From Devosia sp. FJ2-5-3 (lineage in GTDB: Bacteria > Pseudomonadota > Alphaproteobacteria > Rhizobiales > Devosiaceae): a stretch of 64,000 nucleotides of DNA. The translations under genes were made by a program, and so were the position numbers. Below are positions 7,308-14,292 of this stretch, piece after piece (within the stretch, counting starts at the first letter, position 1; every line of letters begins with the position of its first letter). Under the pieces are notes generated by a model that was given only the letters and a program-made list of their open reading frames with translations, was not told the origin of the DNA and did not search any database. The stretch is taken from the NCBI RefSeq assembly GCF_029201545.1, contig NZ_CP104007.1:1956501-2020500 (forward strand). The letters run 5' to 3'.

Positions 7308-7760
7308 ATGTTCATAAAGATTGTCACCGGTGTCCGGTCTCACTTTGAAGCGCGCTTCGTTGAGTGGGTGATGGCGACCACTTTAACATTCTGGGGCTTC
7401 AATCTCGTAGGGGATAGCCGAGCGTGGGCTAATCCGGCCGCCTGGGAAGGCATGTTGCGCATCGCCTCGGAAGAGACTTGGGGCGCCATATGCCTCGCCG
7501 TTGGTGGGCTGTGGATTCTGGCCCTGACCATCAACGGCACTTTCGGCAACACGTGGTACTCGCGCTACTCGCCGGTGGTGCGGGGCTGTATGGCCGGCGC
7601 TGCTGCCATGATCTGGTTCTTGGTTTACACCTCTGTGGTGACTGCCCAAACATCGGGGAGCGGCATCTATCCGCTGCCTCTGGCTCTGAGCATATGGTGT
7701 GTGTTCCACGCCTGGAGAGACGTAGGACGGGCAGGGACCAATGGACAGCATACCCGTTGA
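7308..7760 (+). CDS. Phage-region integral membrane protein, unknown function
   Basis: From the chosen ATG it encodes 150 residues with about four hydrophobic segments: ATTLTFWGFNLV, EETWGAICLAVGGLWILAL, the central AGAAAMIWFLVYTSVV and a final YPLPLALSIWCVFHAW. An upstream TTG at 7233 would add 25 polar residues of unlikely composition. The gene ends 20 nt inside the next gene. Its place after endolysin and putative holin suggests a lysis or superinfection-exclusion role, but no homology is recognised. Confidence 0.55.
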   Translation: MFIKIVTGVRSHFEARFVEWVMATTLTFWGFNLVGDSRAWANPAAWEGMLRIASEETWGAICLAVGGLWILALTINGTFGNTWYSRYSPVVRGCMAGAAAMIWFLVYTSVVTAQTSGSGIYPLPLALSIWCVFHAWRDVGRAGTNGQHTR

Positions 7761-8091
7761 CTTTCAATGGCTGGGCGGAGCCGCTTTCGCCATTGCCATA
7801 GCCGTTCTGGCCGCATGGTCCAAGGTCTTCGGGAAGAAGGAGGGGCCACCGGCGCCGAAGGTGCAGGAGTTCTATGCCTCTGGCCAGCTTGCCGACATGG
7901 GCCCGGTAAAGGAGCTGGTCGAGAGCGTCGGGCTCGTCATGCAGCAGATGGTGCGGACCAATATCGCCCTCGAGGAAACGTCCAAGGGCATCCACCACTT
8001 GGTCCAGGCCTATGAGAAACACCTGGCGGAAGAGCAGCGGGACCGCGAGATCGCAGAAGAGGTAGCGAGGCAGCTAAAGGACAAGCGCTAG
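7741..8091 (+). CDS. Phage-region single-span protein with coiled coil, unknown (spanin-like layout)
   Basis: A 116-residue protein with one N-terminal membrane span (about residues 10-28, AAFAIAIAVLAAW) and a long charged helical remainder rich in Glu, Lys and Gln (KHLAEEQRDREIAEEVARQL). This is the layout of an inner-membrane spanin, but the sequence does not identify it and no outer-membrane lipoprotein partner gene is visible in an overlapping frame. It overlaps the preceding membrane gene by 20 nt and closes the rightward phage operon. Confidence 0.6.
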   Translation: MDSIPVDFQWLGGAAFAIAIAVLAAWSKVFGKKEGPPAPKVQEFYASGQLADMGPVKELVESVGLVMQQMVRTNIALEETSKGIHHLVQAYEKHLAEEQRDREIAEEVARQLKDKR

Positions 8092-8175
8092 GCCGGCGCC
8101 TGTCCTATGGCAGTGGATCAATAGCGCCGCCAAGCGAAGGACGGGCACCGGTGGCCACGGCTGGCTGAAGTGAAC

Positions 8176-8337
8176 CTAGTGGCAGTGCATCCGGCCAACA
8201 GACTTCTGCATGTGACAGCACTGACCTGGCGGAGAATCTTTTCGGCATCCGCCGCCGTGAGCGTTGGCAGCGCTTGTCAAAATAATCGAACTTGAAATCG
8301 AGAAGGCGAGAAGTAGAACAATTCTCAGCGTATTCAT
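8176..8337 (-). CDS. Small secreted Cys/His-rich protein
   Basis: A 53-residue product with a signal peptide (MNTLRIVLLLAFSISSSI then LTSAANA) and a short mature part. The mature part contains H-G-G-G-C-R-K-D-S-P-P-G-Q-C-C-H-M and ends M-H-C-H. The Cys and His spacing suggests metal binding. Similar short HGGG...HCH proteins occur in rhizobial genomes, to my knowledge without known function. The chosen ATG has AGGGGG 4-5 nt upstream; a longer start at 8364 lacks this. It points away from the phage operon. Confidence 0.6.
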   Translation of the reverse strand: MNTLRIVLLLAFSISSSIILTSAANAHGGGCRKDSPPGQCCHMQKSVGRMHCH

Positions 8338-8428
8338 TGCATCCCCCTGTGCATGATATTTCAATTGGTCTCATGCATCCGGGCGCTATTCAAGGGAAAC
8401 TTGGCGGAAAACGGCGGCGGTCGGTCGT

Positions 8429-8872
8429 CTATTGGCACCACCACTCGTGACCATCGGGCCAACGTCGAGCCAGTTGCTCTAAAATCAGTATGTCACCCAC
8501 GTCCATGCCATCTATTCGAATGGTTGCGAGCGTCCGGCCGTGACGATCCCGACCAAACGTCTCCACAGTCCATGGGTTAGCGTTCAGCAGATCGCGAAGA
8601 CGGGCGGTAGCTCTCTTCGCCAGTGCAACTTCCGCGGCTCCCCCGCAAATCGCTGTGCTTGGTTCCGGGGTATCGTAGTCTTTCATCCGCAGGTTCTGCC
8701 CGTTGAGCCAGATCGTGTCGCCATCAACGATGCAGGTCTTAGTCGGCGTATTGCGCTGCTTAGGGGCGCAAATGCTCATTGTGAGATTTGCCGCCAGGGC
8801 AGGCGATACCATGAGGGTTGCGAGCGTGGCGGCGGAGAGCAATTGACGGAACAAGCGGCGGTCCTTCCCCAA
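8429..8872 (-). CDS. Secreted staphylococcal-nuclease-like (TNase/SNc) protein
   Basis: After a signal peptide (cleavage after SPALA) the protein shows the thermonuclease fold motifs: C-I-V-D-G-D-T-I-W, then L-R-M-K-D-Y-D-T-P-E (with the metal-binding Asp), G-R-D-R-H-G-R-T-L-A with its Arg, and I-L-I-L-E-Q-L-A-R-R-W. The usual family length of about 150 residues is met. The TTG start at 8872 has AGAGGG 6 nt upstream and gives a normal signal peptide; an ATG at 8896 or 8947 is possible. Such proteins cleave DNA or RNA outside the cytoplasm. It is convergent with the phage operon, so it looks like prophage or island cargo. Confidence 0.75.
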   Translation of the reverse strand: MGKDRRLFRQLLSAATLATLMVSPALAANLTMSICAPKQRNTPTKTCIVDGDTIWLNGQNLRMKDYDTPEPSTAICGGAAEVALAKRATARLRDLLNANPWTVETFGRDRHGRTLATIRIDGMDVGDILILEQLARRWPDGHEWWCQ

Positions 8873-9006
8873 AACGTACCCTCTGCATAACGGCATTCGA
8901 TCCGCGGGGAAACCGCGTTCCTCTGCATACGTGATCGCCTGCCGCATTGACTCTACGATGCTCGGTGTTCTTATTTCGTTCTCGTATTGCGTATCGGAGA
9001 ATCGAG

Positions 9007-9156
9007 ATGAACATTGCCATCAAACCGTCCCCTGCAGCCAACATCCGGCGTCTGGCAGAGACCGGCCTCGACGCCCAGGATATCAAGGTGCTGACAGGCT
9101 ATAGCGCCGCCGAAATCAAGCGCGCCCTCACGACGAAGCGACCGCTTGCCAAATGA
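9007..9156 (+). CDS. Small helical protein, 49 residues, unknown
   Basis: MNIAIKPSPAANIRRLAETG then L-D-A-Q-D-I-K-V-L-T-G-Y-S-A-A-E-I-K-R-A-L looks like two helices with a turn (helix-turn-helix-like) and a basic end. GGAG lies 7 nt before this ATG, so it is chosen over the upstream in-frame ATG at 8947. It overlaps the next gene by 4 nt (ATGA), so the two are probably translated together. No family is recognised. Confidence 0.55.
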   Translation: MNIAIKPSPAANIRRLAETGLDAQDIKVLTGYSAAEIKRALTTKRPLAK

Positions 9157-9452
9157 GCATGACGCCCAGCCGAAGGAAGCTCGAGGCTGTGCGCCTCAAG
9201 CACCTGGCAGAAGATGGCTGGGCACTTGTCTATCGGTGCCGGGCCTGCCGCACAGTCACTGCGTTTCTGGCATCGGACGTCGTTGACATCTGGGGTCCAG
9301 AGATGCGCGTCTATGAGCCGCCGGCGCCGTGCGGCCGGTGCGGCGGCCCGGTGCATGTGCAGCCCTATTTCCCGACAGATCTGGACCGGGGCAGGCTGCG
9401 GCTGCGGAGGCCTGCCGGGGTGCGGCAACTGTGGAAATGGGAGCTATACTAG
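9153..9452 (+). CDS. Zinc-ribbon protein, 99 residues, unknown
   Basis: Two Cys pairs are visible: Y-R-C-R-A-C at about residues 28-32 and P-C-G-R-C-G-G at about 60-64. This is a four-Cys zinc ribbon. The N terminus is basic and helical (RRKLEAVRLKHLAEDGW) and the C terminus is very Arg-rich (RGRLRLRRPAGVRQLWKW), which would suit nucleic-acid binding. It is coupled by ATGA to the 49-residue gene. The function is unknown; I have seen similar short proteins in Hyphomicrobiales but cannot name one. Confidence 0.6.
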   Translation: MSMTPSRRKLEAVRLKHLAEDGWALVYRCRACRTVTAFLASDVVDIWGPEMRVYEPPAPCGRCGGPVHVQPYFPTDLDRGRLRLRRPAGVRQLWKWELY

Positions 9453-9487
9453 CGGGATTGAACCGGTTTTCCGGCATGCAGCGGATA

Positions 9488-9682
9488 TCAAACTGAGCTG
9501 TCGCCTTTGACCTCACGCTCCGAAGCATCGGCCTGGACCAAGTCCTCGATGCTTCCTAGTTCCTGAGAACAATGAGAACAAGCCACGATGGTACCAGGGG
9601 GCAAGCCGACCACGACGACAGTGTTGGTCGTGCCGCAACCGGGACAGATGCAGGTACATTCGACCGTGGATTCTTGACGCAT
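9488..9682 (-). CDS. Small zinc-ribbon protein, 64 residues
   Basis: Starts MRQESTVECTCICPGCGTTN and has a second pair A-C-S-H-C-S-Q-E-L, so two CxxC knuckles separated by a hydrophobic strand form a complete zinc ribbon. The tail is acidic. The ATG at 9682 has GGGGAA upstream; a longer start at 9808 is possible but adds unconvincing residues. It is convergent with the preceding zinc-ribbon gene. Function unknown. Confidence 0.55.
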   Translation of the reverse strand: MRQESTVECTCICPGCGTTNTVVVVGLPPGTIVACSHCSQELGSIEDLVQADASEREVKGDSSV

Positions 9683-9853
9683 TGAACTTCCCCGCCATAA
9701 CGAAAGCGCCCGCTCTTTCGGGGCTATTTTCTTCTGGTACCAGCTTTCAGCCAGCACCTGAGCATGCCAAAGCTCTACCCCCTTATGCGCAGTTTTTCGA
9801 GTCCGCATTTAACTTGGGTTAGCAGCAGCAAGTCAGGCCGAAGGCGCGATTGC

Positions 9854-10537
9854 CTATAGCGAGTTCAGTAGCGGCTTCTTGGTGTCAGTACCCTCATACC
9901 GGCTATTGTTGACCTCGCGGCCGACCCGATGAAACTCAAGCTGGCTATCGATCTGCGCCCCGAGCAGTAGGGCTTTGGCCTGGCTGCCCTGATCCTCCCC
10001 CGACAACCAGCGCTCGTACGCGTGCTCTTCGAGGATCACCGGCATGCGGGTGTGAATGTGCTCGATCTCTGGCACCGCGGGCGCCGTGATAATGGTGCAA
10101 CTGGTGACGCCGAGATTGTCATTGTGCGCCCATATGCCGGCGAAGCTGAATGGCGCGCCGCCGGGCATCTGCAGCAACCACGGATCCTTGCCGCCGTCTT
10201 CGCCCTTGGTCCACTCGAAATAGCCGTCGGCAGGGATGAGACAGCGACGGGATTTGAAGCCCTCGCGGAACGCCCCGCTGGTGTCGATCGTCTCGATGCG
10301 CGCGTTAAACATCGCGTTCTTGCTGATCTCCTTGGCGAAGAACGGAACCAGCCACCAGCGGCCGCGATCCAGCTCCATGTTCCCGGCCTTGTCGAGATGC
10401 ACGAAATCAACGTCCTGCGTCGGCGCGATGTTGAAGCGCGGCTGCATGTTGGACTTGGTTGGGAACATCTCATCGGAGAGCTTGTAGAGAGCGTGCAGTT
10501 CGGACCAGCTCAGTTCATTGGTAAAGCGCCCGCACAT
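9854..10537 (-). CDS. SRAP-family protein (HMCES/YedK-like, abasic-site processing)
   Basis: A 227-residue SOS-response-associated-peptidase domain protein. The mature N terminus is M-C-G-R-F: Cys2 is the residue that crosslinks to abasic sites in single-stranded DNA. Other family motifs are R-F-N-I-A-P-T-Q, W-W-L-V-P-F-F-A, F-N-A-R-I-E-T, R-R-C-L-I-P-A-D-G-Y-F-E-W with the key Glu, and C-T-I-I-T-x-A-x-x-x-I-x-x-I-H-x-R-M-P-V-I with the key His. It shields abasic sites from nucleases during replication. The start overlaps the stop of the upstream 110-residue gene, so the two form an operon. Located in the accessory block next to the prophage. Confidence 0.92.
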   Translation of the reverse strand: MCGRFTNELSWSELHALYKLSDEMFPTKSNMQPRFNIAPTQDVDFVHLDKAGNMELDRGRWWLVPFFAKEISKNAMFNARIETIDTSGAFREGFKSRRCLIPADGYFEWTKGEDGGKDPWLLQMPGGAPFSFAGIWAHNDNLGVTSCTIITAPAVPEIEHIHTRMPVILEEHAYERWLSGEDQGSQAKALLLGAQIDSQLEFHRVGREVNNSRYEGTDTKKPLLNSL

Positions 10538-10869
10538 CAGTATCCCTCCTCTTCAGCAAGCTCGCCCCAATCATGGCGCCACATGCCCCGCTCCTCGAGC
10601 GCGATGACCACGCGCGGGAAGCCAAAGCGCACACGCAGTTCTTCAGCCTTCTTCAGCGCCGCCGGTACGTCGAACGGGCCAGGATGGAAGTCTGCATCCG
10701 TCACCTGTCCATCAGAACCGAACCAGGCCGACCAGTAGATGCTCGCCTGCGGCTCTACATATGTCAGTCCGAAGCTGACCATCTCGGCACTCGTCCCGCC
10801 AATCCCGACGATGATTGCATCCAAGGCAATTTCGTCGTCATGCGTGGTCCACTGATAGATATTGGTCAT
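10537..10869 (-). CDS. Hypothetical protein in operon with the SRAP gene
   Basis: A 110-residue protein starting MTNIYQWTTHDDEIALDAII, with later Y-W-S-A-W-F-G-S-D-G-Q and a final K-K-A-E-E-L-R-V-R-F-G-F-P-R-V-V-I-A-L-E. It is an alpha/beta composition with no recognised motif. The start could also be the ATG at 10914; neither has a clear ribosome binding site. Its stop overlaps the start of the SRAP gene, so the two are coupled. This suggests, but does not prove, a linked role in DNA damage tolerance. Confidence 0.55.
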   Translation of the reverse strand: MTNIYQWTTHDDEIALDAIIVGIGGTSAEMVSFGLTYVEPQASIYWSAWFGSDGQVTDADFHPGPFDVPAALKKAEELRVRFGFPRVVIALEERGMWRHDWGELAEEEGY

Positions 10870-10912
10870 GTAGGGATGATGCCACACATCTGAACCGATT
10901 CCACCCAGGGCC

Positions 10913-11110
10913 ATGACGACCAAGTACCAATCTGAAAAAGGCGATATTTCTCCCGTTCAGACCACCGAACACAAGTTCCCGATCTACTTCTGCGAGGAGT
11001 GTGGTGCGCCGAACGCTGTCTTTGGACGTGCCCGCGCCGAAGGCCGGCTCAACTATTGCGGGTGGGATGGCCACAACTCGGTCTGCGTGGGGAAGGGCAA
11101 GAAGTCCTAA
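10913..11110 (+). CDS. Small Cys-containing protein, 65 residues, unknown
   Basis: A central F-C-E-E-C-G-A-P-N-A-V-F-G is followed by N-Y-C-G-W and a last S-V-C-V, giving four Cys arranged as a possible zinc ribbon. The end is basic (GKGKKS). It lies head to head with the leftward 110-residue gene, with nearly no room for a promoter if that gene starts at 10914. It overlaps the 3' end of the following leftward gene by 4 nt. Moderate confidence because no ribosome binding site is clear. Confidence 0.42.
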   Translation: MTTKYQSEKGDISPVQTTEHKFPIYFCEECGAPNAVFGRARAEGRLNYCGWDGHNSVCVGKGKKS

Positions 11111-11370
11111 TGCCCTATCACGCCACCGTAGCCATGCCTTCTCAGAACCTCGTCGATGTTCGCGCGCTCGGCGGGGTAGGCGGGCCGGATTTCTAGGAGC
11201 GTTGCCATTACGCTCTCAAATGCCGATAGCGCGGCTTCCTTATCCCAGCCCATGTCGAAGTCGCTGGCATGAGACTTCATGGCGCTGTCGCATTTGCGGA
11301 TGAAGGCCGCTGCCTCCTTCGGGCTCATTCGGAAGATCGGGTCGAGATCTCGCAACGGTAAGAGGTTCAT
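11107..11370 (-). CDS. Hypothetical helical protein, 87 residues
   Basis: Starts MNLLPLRDLDPIFRMSPKEA and continues as a series of helices (AAAFIRKCDSAMKSHASDF and later EEVLRRHGYG-like end). GGGAG lies 6 nt before the ATG at 11370. It is the last gene of the accessory block before the tRNA. No family is recognised. Confidence 0.5.
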   Translation of the reverse strand: MNLLPLRDLDPIFRMSPKEAAAFIRKCDSAMKSHASDFDMGWDKEAALSAFESVMATLLEIRPAYPAERANIDEVLRRHGYGGVIGH

Positions 11371-11629
11371 TGGCAACTCCCGGCGGATAGCCGAGGATGC
11401 GGAGGAGGGCTCGCTCTGTAAAGCCCCTTGCTGCTTGATGCGCTCATCATCGTGTCAGATATCTCGGAGAGTGGTTGGCGGCGTGAAGACGGCCGTGGTT
11501 CGCCTGGCGGGCAGGAATTTCCACAGCCTCCAAAGAACAGTGCCGGAACAGATTTTGCACACACAGCGGAGTTTGTGTGCAAACCGCCTCTTGACGGAAA
11601 TCGGTAAACCCCTGATAAGCCAGCCGTGA
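11371..11629. other. Non-coding stretch between accessory block and tRNA, with an inverted repeat at 11554-11583
   Basis: No gene with a convincing start is seen. The perfect 10-bp arms TTTGCACACA (11554-11563) and TGTGTGCAAA (11574-11583) flank a 10-nt spacer. They could be an operator or a hairpin near the element border. Confidence 0.5.
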
Positions 11630-11703
11630 GGCCACGTGGCGGAGTGGTTACGCAGCGGATTGCAAATCCGTGTACTCCGGTTCAATTCCGGACGTGGCCT
11701 CCA
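11630..11703 (+). tRNA. tRNA-Cys (GCA)
   Basis: A 74-nt cloverleaf. The acceptor stem is GGCCACG pairing with CGTGGCC, with discriminator T and encoded CCA. The anticodon loop TTGCAAA sits on a CGGAT/ATCCG stem, and the T arm contains GTTCAATTC. U at the discriminator position is the known identity element for cysteine tRNAs. It marks the border between the prophage/accessory block and core genes. Confidence 0.97.
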
Positions 11704-11931
11704 TTCTCTCCCTTCATATTCTGCATTACGATTGGCTCATACCTTCGGGCGGTGCTAACGCGCGCCTATCGTTCATCTTTTTGGCTCGGCGAAAGCCAGC
11801 TTCCTCTCTGTCTGCGGTCAGCGCGGGGCGCTGTGGGGAGCTTGTTGGGGGGGTGCTGCCTGGCGGGGAAGGGGATCGGCCGCTGTGATGACTTGCGTGC
11901 CGTCATTGCCGGGGATATTCACGTCCAACAT

Positions 11932-12612
11932 ATGAGTGAGAGTGGAGTGGTCTTCTTGTCCGACTTCGAAATCGCGCGCATGGCAATGGTCGAAAGCCAG
12001 TTGCGAACCAACGGCGTTCTGGACGGTCGCGTCCTTTCGGCTTTCATGAGCGTGCCGCGGGAGGAGTTTGTTCCTGCCTCGCGCCGCGCCGTCGCCTATA
12101 TTGATGGCTTCCAGCCTCTTGAGGACGCCCCTAACCCTCGTCAGATGGGCGCGCCGGCAGCCCTCGGTCGTCTGCTGCAATTGGCGGAAGTGCGGGAGGA
12201 CGATTCCGTACTCGATATCGGTGCCGGCCTCGGTTACAGCACCGCAATTCTGTCGCTGCTGGCGAAGACGGTGATCGGTGTGGAGCCCAATCCTGTTCTA
12301 GCGGCGCAAGCGAGCCAGAATCTGGCCAAATTGGGATTTGGTAATGCTCGCGTAATCGAAAGCGAGCAATCTCTCCCCGAGCAGGGCAAATTCGACGTTA
12401 TCCACGTTGGGTGGAGCCTGACTGAAGTGCCGACGACGCTGCTCGCGCGACTTAATCCGGGTGGTCGGCTCGTTGCTGTGATAAACTCGGGGGGAATCGG
12501 GGTGGCAAATATCTATGTCTGCGCCGAAGGCAGTGTGGCGGCGCGCGCGGAATTCGACGCGAATCTGCCACATGGCCCTCATCTGGCATTGATTCAGGAT
12601 TTCGTATTCTAG
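11932..12612 (+). CDS. Protein-L-isoaspartate O-methyltransferase family protein
   Basis: A 226-residue PIMT-type SAM-dependent methyltransferase. The N-terminal part has M-V-E-S-Q-L-R-T-N-G-V, the family R-E-x-F-V-P segment and Q-M-G-A-P-A-A-L-G-R-L-L. Motif I is D-S-V-L-D-I-G-A-G-L-G-Y-S-T (SAM binding). True PIMTs repair isoaspartyl residues; this subgroup, found just upstream of tolC in many Hyphomicrobiales, may act on another target, since the usual Thr/Ser substrate region is altered (Q-M-G instead of Q-P-x-T/I-S). The ATG at 11932 is chosen; upstream in-frame sequence runs into the tRNA and is not coding. Confidence 0.85.
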   Translation: MSESGVVFLSDFEIARMAMVESQLRTNGVLDGRVLSAFMSVPREEFVPASRRAVAYIDGFQPLEDAPNPRQMGAPAALGRLLQLAEVREDDSVLDIGAGLGYSTAILSLLAKTVIGVEPNPVLAAQASQNLAKLGFGNARVIESEQSLPEQGKFDVIHVGWSLTEVPTTLLARLNPGGRLVAVINSGGIGVANIYVCAEGSVAARAEFDANLPHGPHLALIQDFVF

Positions 12613-12723
12613 TTTGTCTAATCTGTTGCTCTGCAGCCACGCGGCTGGGAGAACGAGACGTAAGACGAGTGAAAGTGTTGTTCGTGCGGGTTGTTAACCG
12701 TATCGCGTGGGCATAAGTGTGGA

Positions 12724-14109
12724 ATGACAAAGGCCGGGGTGGTGACGTTGCAGAATATGATCAAGGCGAGCGTGATAGCCATGGTGTTGGCCGCCACATC
12801 GGCCGGTGCGGCGCATGCACAATCCATTACCCAGGCTTTGACAGCCGCATATGACCATGCGCCGGACCTGCAGTCCGCGTTGCTGTCGGCAAAATCCTCG
12901 GCTGAGAATATCGCCCAGGCACAGTCGCGCAAGCTGCCCACGATCGGTGCGTCGATCGCTGGCAATCAGAGCTGGAGCCTGTCGGGTGGCAATTGGTCCA
13001 CCGGCAGTTCGGTTACCACTGGGCTGAGCTACAACCAGACCATCTTCGATAATTTCAAGACCGAGGCGCAGATCGAAGCCGCCCGTGCGGCCGCCGAAGT
13101 TGCCGAGTACCAGATCCGCAACACCGAGCAGAATGTTCTGCTCTCAGTGGTGCAGGCCTATATGTCGGTGCTCACCGACCGGCAGCTGGTGGCGCTGCGC
13201 GAAGAGAACATCCAGTTCTTCCAGGCACAGCTGCAGTCCGCGCGCGACCGGCTGGAAGTGGGCGAGGGCACACGTATCGACGTGGCGCAGGCCGAAGCCC
13301 GCCTTGCGCAGGGACAGGCGTCCTATCGTGCTTCCGTGAGCAGCCTTGAGGTCAGCCAGGCGACCTTCCAGCGCTTTGTCGGAACGCGTCCGCAAAACCT
13401 TTCCACGGGCCACAATTATGCGTCGCTCATCCCGTCGCGCCTGGAATCGGCGATCGCGGAGGCCGAAGTCGGGCATCCGGCGATCCTGATGTCGAAGGCC
13501 GCCATCCGTGCCGCGCAGGCTGGTTCGGATGCGGCCGAGGCCGCTTTCGGGCCGACTGCCACGATCAACGGCCAGGTTGGCTCGCGGTGGACCGGCAGCA
13601 GCGGCCCCTTGTCCAGCGATGGCCTCAGCGGCCAGTTGGGCTTCCAGGTTACCGTGCCCCTCTATGCGGGTGGTGCACTGGGATCGAGCGTGCGCAAGGC
13701 CAATCTTGAGCAGGTCAAATCCGAAGTCGACGCGATGGCTGCCTATGATCGCGTCCGGGAAGCGGTGATCACCGCCTGGGCGGGTATCCAGAGTGCCGAG
13801 GCCCAGATCCAGGCCGCACAGGCCGCTGTTTCTGCCGGCTCCACGGTTCTGGAAGGTGTCGTCCAGGAACGCGACCTCGGTACGCGCACGACGCTCGATG
13901 TGCTCAATTCCCAGGCCGAACTGACCAGCGCGCGTGAAGGGCTGATCAATGCATCCAGCAACAAGGTCATTGCGACGTTCTCGCTGCTTTCGGCCATGGG
14001 CCGGCTGACAGCTGGCAATCTGGGTCTTCCCGTGGTGGTCAAGTCTGCGGTGAATTACACCCAGACCGTCGACGACGTCTGGCAGGAATTGCGCACCGTC
14101 GCCGAATAG
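12724..14109 (+). CDS. tolC: TolC-family outer membrane channel protein
   Basis: A 461-residue outer membrane efflux protein with an N-terminal signal peptide ending near A-G-A-A-H-A. The two repeated helical hairpins typical of OEP domains are clear: S-A-E-N-I-A-Q-A-Q-S-R near the start, Y-N-Q-T-I-F-D-N-F, and later L-D-V-L-N-S-Q-A-E-L-T-S-A-R (about residue 390). It forms the trimeric exit duct for type I secretion and multidrug pumps. The PIMT-like/TolC/PopZ/ValS order is conserved in this order of bacteria. An ATG at 12757 is a possible alternative start. A strong terminator follows. Confidence 0.92.
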   Translation: MTKAGVVTLQNMIKASVIAMVLAATSAGAAHAQSITQALTAAYDHAPDLQSALLSAKSSAENIAQAQSRKLPTIGASIAGNQSWSLSGGNWSTGSSVTTGLSYNQTIFDNFKTEAQIEAARAAAEVAEYQIRNTEQNVLLSVVQAYMSVLTDRQLVALREENIQFFQAQLQSARDRLEVGEGTRIDVAQAEARLAQGQASYRASVSSLEVSQATFQRFVGTRPQNLSTGHNYASLIPSRLESAIAEAEVGHPAILMSKAAIRAAQAGSDAAEAAFGPTATINGQVGSRWTGSSGPLSSDGLSGQLGFQVTVPLYAGGALGSSVRKANLEQVKSEVDAMAAYDRVREAVITAWAGIQSAEAQIQAAQAAVSAGSTVLEGVVQERDLGTRTTLDVLNSQAELTSAREGLINASSNKVIATFSLLSAMGRLTAGNLGLPVVVKSAVNYTQTVDDVWQELRTVAE

Positions 14110-14133
14110 GCCGGGTCAAAAATCTTCGCTTTG

Positions 14134-14163
14134 TGGCCGGGTTAGTCCCGGCCATAATTTTTT
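14134..14163 (+). terminator. Rho-independent terminator after tolC
   Basis: Stem TGGCCGGG (14134-14141) and CCCGGCCA (14147-14154), loop TTAGT, then TAATTTTTT. Confidence 0.88.
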
Positions 14164-14292
14164 GGGGATGTTGATCATCGTTCCGAGTGATCGATTCCTA
14201 ATGCTGCGTTAACGGGTTAAGCTGTTCGTAACGAATCGGTCGACCTGGATGCGGGTCCTGGCCTTCCCTGTGCGGATACGTAAGAGGCACTT

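Noticed and set aside
11630..11703. tRNA-Cys as classical 3'-end integration site of the prophage
   Set aside because: The element would have to lie on the 3' side of the intact tRNA; here it lies on the 5' side. No tRNA fragment or integrase is in view.
11626..11931. N-terminal extension of the PIMT-like protein
   Set aside because: It would read through the tRNA gene and has no family similarity.
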